Shown: in pieces, positions 58,201 through 64,000 of the stretch | Layout of the letters: the number at the start of each line of letters is the position of its first letter | Position numbering within the stretch: the first letter of the stretch is position 1 | Source: Gonocerus acuteangulatus | Lineage: Eukaryota; Arthropoda; Insecta; Hemiptera; Coreidae | Reading direction: 5' to 3' | Assembly (NCBI GenBank): GCA_946811695.1 | Contig: OX328124.1 | Span: 58,401,459-58,465,458, forward strand | DNA length: 64,000 nucleotides | Position numbers and translations under genes: made by a program | The notes under the pieces: model-generated | Seen by the model: the letters and a program-made list of their open reading frames with translations, nothing else | What the model was told of the DNA's origin: nothing | The model's database searches: none

Positions 58201-60320
58201 GTCACGCTGGGATTAGGATCCAGATTGGAGGTAATTTACGCGCAGGGAAGAGATAATGAGGGAGTTCAAATCCAGATATTTCGGGGTAGATACTGTTTCT
58301 AAAACATAAAGATTTAAAAATAACGTCGATCAGTTAATTTTTATAGATAGCAACTGTTAAATTACTTTAAAAGCCCTAAGACATTTTAACATTCAGATAT
58401 TTTAGTACGCTGAAATCGCATTCGCACATTTATTTCTACTCAAGATATTATTAAATTAATTCAAATGTACCAGAAGGAAGGAATAGAAAACTCACAGTTT
58501 TGAAATGTTTTAGTTGATTACTTTTAGAGTTGTAAAGACACTGTGCATTCTGATGATCACTTTACTCAAACTGATTACAAAACGATAATGATAAATATAT
58601 GTATAACAAATAAAGAATATTTGGACACACAAAAACGAAAAAGAAACACAAATTCATTTCAAATGGGAGAACGCACATACAGGAATTACAGGCAATGAAA
58701 TATTAGATGACCTTTGCAAAAAGCTCTTCTCCTACCTCCGAGATTAATATTTATATAATAAATTGTCGGCGTGATTATGAAGCCTCAGGATTTGGGAACG
58801 GAGAAGGTTCAGAACTGCAAAGGTAATACATTTAGTACTATTTGTGCCCCAAATGAAACACAGATAAAATATTCCATTACAATGTTATGATTATTTCAAC
58901 TGTTAATTTTGTTTTCTTAAAATAGATACCGTAAAATGGGGTCACATTAGTACAGTACAAACTTATATTGCTAGGATATTATCACTTATTTGATACTAAA
59001 GGGTCGAACATTGCCCAAAGAGTGCGACCAGAAAAACATATACCTATATATATTTTTCTGTTCGCTCTGAGACAAATATATAAGCATCTATAAGCAGAAT
59101 AGGTGTGAACCAATTTTTCCATACTTTACTTATGGGACCCCATTTTACGGTAATGAAAAATGTATTAAAAATAATAGCACTCATAGAAAATATTTTTAGA
59201 AGTATGAAGCACTAAATATGAAAATTGTTTAAAAAAATAAATAATTAAGGAAGTAGATATTTTAATTTGAATTACTTCCTAGTCTTAGGTGGTCGAGTGG
59301 ATAAACTAGACTGACAGCCCCAGTATAATATCCTGAATGAGAATTTTTGCTCTTGCTATCTTCTTTGTAGGAACAGAAATTACTTTTCAGTTTATTCAAC
59401 AATTGTTTATTAATGCAATCATGTACAGCTTGAATGAGTGGACATTTGTATTTTCATTATTTGGGGAATTTTGGAAGGAGTATTAACGGATCCATTATTC
59501 ATGTTTAAGGGTGGGTTTACACTTGATAGTTATTGCAGGATATTTATATCAGAAAGAAATTGCGACTAATGCAAAACCGTGTAAAATGTATGTCTGCAAT
59601 AAATTCTACATAGGCATGAATGATTTCTTCGAAAACGTTCGTACAAATAAATGAATACTTGGGTCTTATCCCTTAAATTAATTATTGTGAAGATGGCTTC
59701 CAGCCATCATTATGTGTTGACAATAATAATATATTTTCATAAACTCATTGTAACAAAAAGAACGACAATGTGTCCGAAGGAAAATAAGATAATATTAGCA
59801 AGCATTTGTAAAAAATAAAAAACATTACAATCCATTTATTCTATAAGAAGGATTGGTTGTACAATTTAGTGGAAGTCTTGTAGCCAGTTTCGGGGGACAA
59901 TAACTTACCTTACCGAAGCTTTTAAAGAATGAAAAATAAACGACAAAGCTCAGTAGGATTGGCACATGGTACTGTACTGGAGAAAACAACAGCTATAAAT
60001 TCCCCGGCAGCCATTAAAAACTGATGCAGTGGCACTAATTGTTATAGTAAACTTTTAAATTCTACGAATTCATTCAAAACTAATAATACTTAAGAAATTA
60101 ATTATATTATTATTTGGATCTTAAATTTAATTTTAAGAAATCAGTAAATTTGAGTAAAGTACAATGTTTCATGATTTTTTTGCGAGTATAGAATACCTAT
60201 CCTTTTTATGAAAGAAATCAATCACGATTATAGGCAATGAAAACCCTCGGGCGCCAAGTACTAGTTTTCTAATTTCCATTTGGGAAAATGTTGCCACTAG
60301 TTTGAAATATAGATAAGATA
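58198..60320. other. Unannotated AT-rich DNA with SINE-D scrap at its start
   Basis: 58198-58290 has gtcacgctgggattaggatc and gagttcaaatccagatat, as in SINE-D. 58920-59150 has the facing pair taccgtaaaatggggtcaca / gggaccccattttacggta, ends of a possible ~230-bp MITE. 59285-59330 looks like a tRNA A-box region. No genes seen. Confidence 0.45.
58928..59150. mobile_element. MITE candidate with inverted termini
   Basis: The left end taccgtaaaatggggtcaca and the right end gggaccccattttacggta are inverted copies of about 19 bp with one or two mismatches. The centre is AT-rich. The flanks aaataga and atgaaaa give no clear duplication. Confidence 0.55.
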
Positions 60321-60326
60321 AGCCAT

Positions 60327-60505
60327 TGGGGGTCCCCCGTAGTCTACTGGCTAACACCAAGGATTCTCATGCCAGAGAAGAGGTTCGAGTCTCACCTGCA
60401 GCAGATTGAGTTATTTCATCTATGGGCCTGCTGGAAGAATTCTCTGCTCCATGGAAGGGTGGTAATCTATAGATAGCCCGGCGCTAATAAGATCCACATC
60501 AGTCG
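60327..60505 (+). repeat. SINE-A, diverged
   Basis: Head gggtcccccgtagtctactg, B box gaggttcgagtctcacc, and near the end cggcgctaataagatccaca. Clearly the same family as 34777-34960, but older. Confidence 0.6.
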
Positions 60506-62463
60506 ATTTTGGTAACTAGTCTATCGATGAAGATTTGGAGAAATTTTCAAATCTTCTCTCATGAGTGCAACTTAAATAACTACATTCCTTCGGCAAGTGG
60601 TAAAAGGGGCTTCTGAATGGATACTCCTAGAACGGAAGTGTTTATGGCTTTCTGCTCAAAATTTCCCCCTACCCACTAAGAATGTTCATAGGAAAGCGGA
60701 TCGTTTTGAGAGAAAGGCCCTTTTAAACGACGCCTGGTATTAAAATACATGTTTCCAGGCAAGTAACGGCATGCAATCTCAATAAGGATAAAAAGCAGTG
60801 AAATTGAGCGGCATATTAGACGCGAAGAAAGAGGAATTTTATAGCTGGATGAAACCACCATTTAAAGACAAGCTCATTACCGGAGTTAGATCTACGGGCA
60901 GTTCTGTTTTTATGGCACCTTTTTAATATCGCAGCTATCTTCTAGAAGGGATAAGGTCGTAAAAGTGACTTCTGAGGACAGGTCGTAAAGCCGAGGGCGT
61001 GTGTTTGTTAGACCATGTAGACAGACCATCCTTGCCCTCTTAGGCAGGTAATTCTCCCTTATGCCCCTCTTTAATGTAAACACGCCTCAGGTGAACATCT
61101 TCAACTCGATAAAAACAGCATGCTGCTACTGAGGAGGTGTCTACGCCGACTGAGTATCATCTATATCGCGCTATTTGTTTTTATTATGGGTTCCAATTCA
61201 TATCCAAACCTACTTTTTAAAAATTTGATTTTTTAATAAGATGATGACATTTAGCCGTTGAGGTTATAAGAAGCCAAGGAAAGGCTAGAGAATTCGGCTA
61301 CAAGAAAACATTTGATTTTGAGAAAAATCTATATGACTTTCGGCTTGGTATTTGCTGACTTTCTTCGGCGATGAATTCATAGATAGCGAAGGAAGACCAC
61401 GATAAATTTTATCATATTTTAAGTGTTAGGGAGAAAGATTCTGCACAGATATCCTGTACAGGCAAAATACCAATATGGACTACAGGCTGAGATATCGTAT
61501 GAAAAAGATATTGTCGCCTAAACGTTATTGTGGTCTTCCTCCATCACCTAGGCATTTTTGCTGACAACGAGCATGCCGTAACATTCGAAAAATAGATTTT
61601 TCTGAAAATCAGACGTTTTCTCTTGCCTGAATCTCAAACAATCCTTGACTTCTTAATGATTTTTTAGTGCATTCCCATTAATTGCTGCTCTAAAAATCGC
61701 TTCTATCGAACTCCTGACTGACGTCAGAATTTGGAATCCAGATTCAGCAGGCCCAACCAGCTGGATATAGTGGGTATTTGCAAGAATAAAATAAATTTCA
61801 GCATTATTGCTACTTAAGTACTCATATGTACCCACAGTATGCCGGAATATCATAAATCACTTGCCTGTATATGTTTAACTCAGAGCAGCCTCGCGGCCTG
61901 TTACTGGACTATTTTTAATTTTTAATAGAAGCGTGTTATGAAAAAACAAAACGATTCGATCAGACCAAGGACGATTCTACCTGATATTTGGAGATAATGA
62001 AAAATAGGTTTGTAAGCAGATCAAATCAAAGGCCTTTTTCCAACTCTAATGATATACACTAATGCCGAGAACGCTTTCAGAAAAGGGCTCCTTCTTTAGG
62101 TCACAAAATTAAGGTTGTTGGCCAGTATTTTAGTAATGGTTTTAGTGCTTTCTGTATCCCAAAAAATAGATTACTTGTAACAGTTTATTTCATTAATGAC
62201 TCAGAGATTTGTTTGCAATATCTGTTGACAAGAATCTTCTTTATGTGTAATTGACAATGGTCAATGAAAGTAACATAATTCGTTCTTGGGTATCACTTGA
62301 GTTAACATCGCCCAACTTGTTTAAGTCACTCATATCTATTTCAAAACATCACAGACATTGAAGAAGTATACCATTGTTTATGCTTCACAGTAACCTCTTG
62401 AAAATCTGTCAGAGGGGATCCTCTTGTAAACTGTAGGATGTTATTCGCTTGCCACTATACTAT

Positions 62464-62468
<5 letters not shown>
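60506..62468. other. Unannotated DNA with repeat fragments
   Basis: 60506-60600 is the inverted family A leading block. 61250-61400 parallels the element at 37894-38130, including a ccgaaga..cgaaagtc pattern on the minus strand. No coding signal. Confidence 0.4.
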
Positions 62469-62469
<1 letters not shown>

Positions 62470-62499
<30 letters not shown>

Positions 62500-62532
62500 G
62501 GCGCATCGACATAAATCTGGGCCATTAGCGCC
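62470..62532 (-). repeat. SINE-A, 5'-truncated, 9-bp duplication
   Basis: A T29 run (poly-A of the minus strand), then acggcgcatcgacataaatc, cut at gccattagcgcc. tattaagat flanks it at 62461-62469 and 62533-62541, so it is a genuine truncated insertion. Confidence 0.75.
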
Positions 62533-62544
62533 TATTAAGATGTT

Positions 62545-63505
62545 TTAAAGTCCGGGATTTGTAAGTTGAACACGGTAGTGTGGAAGTGTACTATTTGATA
62601 GACGAATGAGCAATGAAAGTAGAAGACAGGGCAAGAGCACAGAAGTCAGCTGAACTAGGAAGTATCGTTGACAAACGAGGTACGTTAATGATATCGATGA
62701 TTGCGATCTTAGCTCACTGGTACAGCACTCTATTCAAGAAGACTCGTTCATCTAAGAAACCCTGAATCTGGAAGAAGACACTGCGACGGGATGTTTGTCA
62801 CACACACGTCTATCTCAGACAACACTCCAATTTGACTCGCAATGCGTCGACTGCCGAATCTCTGAGCCATCTGCTATTTCTTTCCTATCACGAGATTGAG
62901 AATCCTATATTGTTACTCCTACCTTTTATTATATTTTTTTTCTAGGGTGCGGGGGATTGAATAGATGCTCTATAAGACCACAACAGCACAATACTATTGT
63001 TATTTGTAATGAACTGGGAAAGAAGACATGTGTGGCCATTAGGATGAAGGATTGAAAAAAGATAACTAATAGAAAAAATAAAAATTCCATTAAGACAGTA
63101 ACTTTATACTCGCAGAATGAATTTTTATGCCATTAGCATTTTTAATTTATTATAAATCTGAGAGTTCTGACGCTAAATGTTCCTAATTAGCAGAAAGCGA
63201 CTTTGTTGATTCATAGTGAATGTAAACTCTCTTCCTCTGTTATTCGACTTCCACTAGTTCTTAGGGAACAGAGTATTATAAATACAAAAAAGAAAAGACA
63301 ACGTTATTTTGGATGCGTTGTTTTTTTGAAAGATTGATTTTACTGTTAAAAGCATTTAAAAAAAAAAATGATTTCGTTTAGAGCCTTCTGCTCAAATTCA
63401 GGAACATAAATATGCTATAGACAACCTATGTTAAGCACTGTATCACATAGAGTCTTCTTTTAGCGCGGTTCCTCCCTCCCCCATAGGGAGGAACCCCACT
63501 TATAA
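62545..63505. repeat. Spacer with SINE-B remnant (about 62697-62770)
   Basis: gatcttagctcactggtaca matches the SINE-B A box. The B box is weak. Otherwise AT-rich, no genes. Confidence 0.4.
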
Positions 63506-63512
63506 TATATAC

Positions 63513-63513
<1 letters not shown>

Positions 63514-63564
<51 letters not shown>

Positions 63565-63584
63565 TTATATATATATATATTTGT
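63514..63584. repeat. (TA)n microsatellite
   Basis: TA array followed by tttgtctgttcgctctctag, the start of a family B copy. Confidence 0.9.
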
Positions 63585-63760
63585 CTGTTCGCTCTCTAGG
63601 TAGAAGACGAAACGGAAGAATACCATTAGAAAGCTTACTAAATGCTCTACAAAAAAGGTTCTGATGAAAGTTTTGATTAGACGATGTCAATCGGAGAAAT
63701 AAGTGCTTAAAACTTTAAAGTAATTGATTTCGCTTATTCGAACTGTTCTTTTTTCTGTTT
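63585..63760 (+). repeat. Family B repeat copy
   Basis: It contains aatgctctacaaaaaaggtt and gacgatgtcaatcggagaaa, matching 33790-33860 and, less well, 8680-8740. Confidence 0.5.
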
Positions 63761-64000
63761 TTATTCCTTGTTATTTTTTAACTGCTTATAGTTGGATAAT
63801 GTATTTGATAATAAATCAGGTTAAGAAAAACAATTTAATCTTAGAGATATGGATTTCCAAGATATAGCTTTTCAAATGCCTAGCGGGGTCCTTCCTAGGG
63901 CGGGGACCCATCCACGTAAGATCGTATCGATAAGACCTTTCTTGAAAGTAAAGATGGAACTGTCAACATTGGTCCTCCTCTGCCTCCAGGCACTTTCATT

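Overview
This is a eukaryotic window, AT-rich and dominated by repeats. Spliceosomal introns with GT..AG borders, Penelope, BEL/Pao, I-group and RTE-like retroelements, Helitrons, tRNA-derived SINEs and many long (TA)n tracts point to an invertebrate animal, most likely an arthropod. The sequence does not let me name the species. There are no operons and no prokaryotic features.

The one host gene I can support is a Josephin-type deubiquitinase (JOSD1/JOSD2 family) on the minus strand. Its four coding exons lie between 12971 and 7530 and add up to about 193 codons, with Cys, His and Asn catalytic motifs visible. A second copy of its first coding exon and 5' flank (about 220 bp) lies upstream at 18329-18556. 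The stretch between the two copies is filled by a hAT-like MITE (13686-13950) and a Penelope-like element (13958-18028). The Penelope element has near-identical 276-bp terminal direct repeats, each carrying a hammerhead ribozyme fold. Its reading frame is split by a Helitron (16245-16822) that sits exactly between an A and a T.

Region by region: 1-2300 holds RTE-like LINE debris. 2970-3437 is a 39-bp minisatellite. 4-7 kb holds a SINE with target-site duplications and AT-rich DNA. 7.5-13 kb is the JOSD gene, whose third intron carries a 1.16-kb transposon with very long inverted termini and a Tc1/mariner-type transposase remnant. 18.3-25 kb is mostly unannotated AT-rich DNA with one SINE and a hairpin MITE. 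25.7-28.4 kb holds two copies of an unnamed tandem-unit repeat, here called family A. 29.9 kb carries a degenerate third hammerhead motif, and 31.9-32.4 kb a second Helitron. 34-38 kb holds SINE, LINE and tandem-duplication remnants. 38.5-39 kb is a hairpin between (TA)n arrays. 39.7-46.7 kb is a third family A copy split by a BEL/Pao LTR retrotransposon with apparently identical LTRs but a deleted RNase H/integrase region. 46.77-49.85 kb is an I-group LINE with frameshifts and lost catalytic residues. 51.5-53.7 kb is a 2.2-kb inverted repeat built of four ~495-bp units. 54-64 kb is AT-rich DNA with SINE pieces and small repeats.

The genes do not form a pathway. The window is one small housekeeping-type gene in a nest of mobile elements. 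The layering is readable: family A is older than the BEL inside it, and the Penelope element is older than the Helitron inside it.
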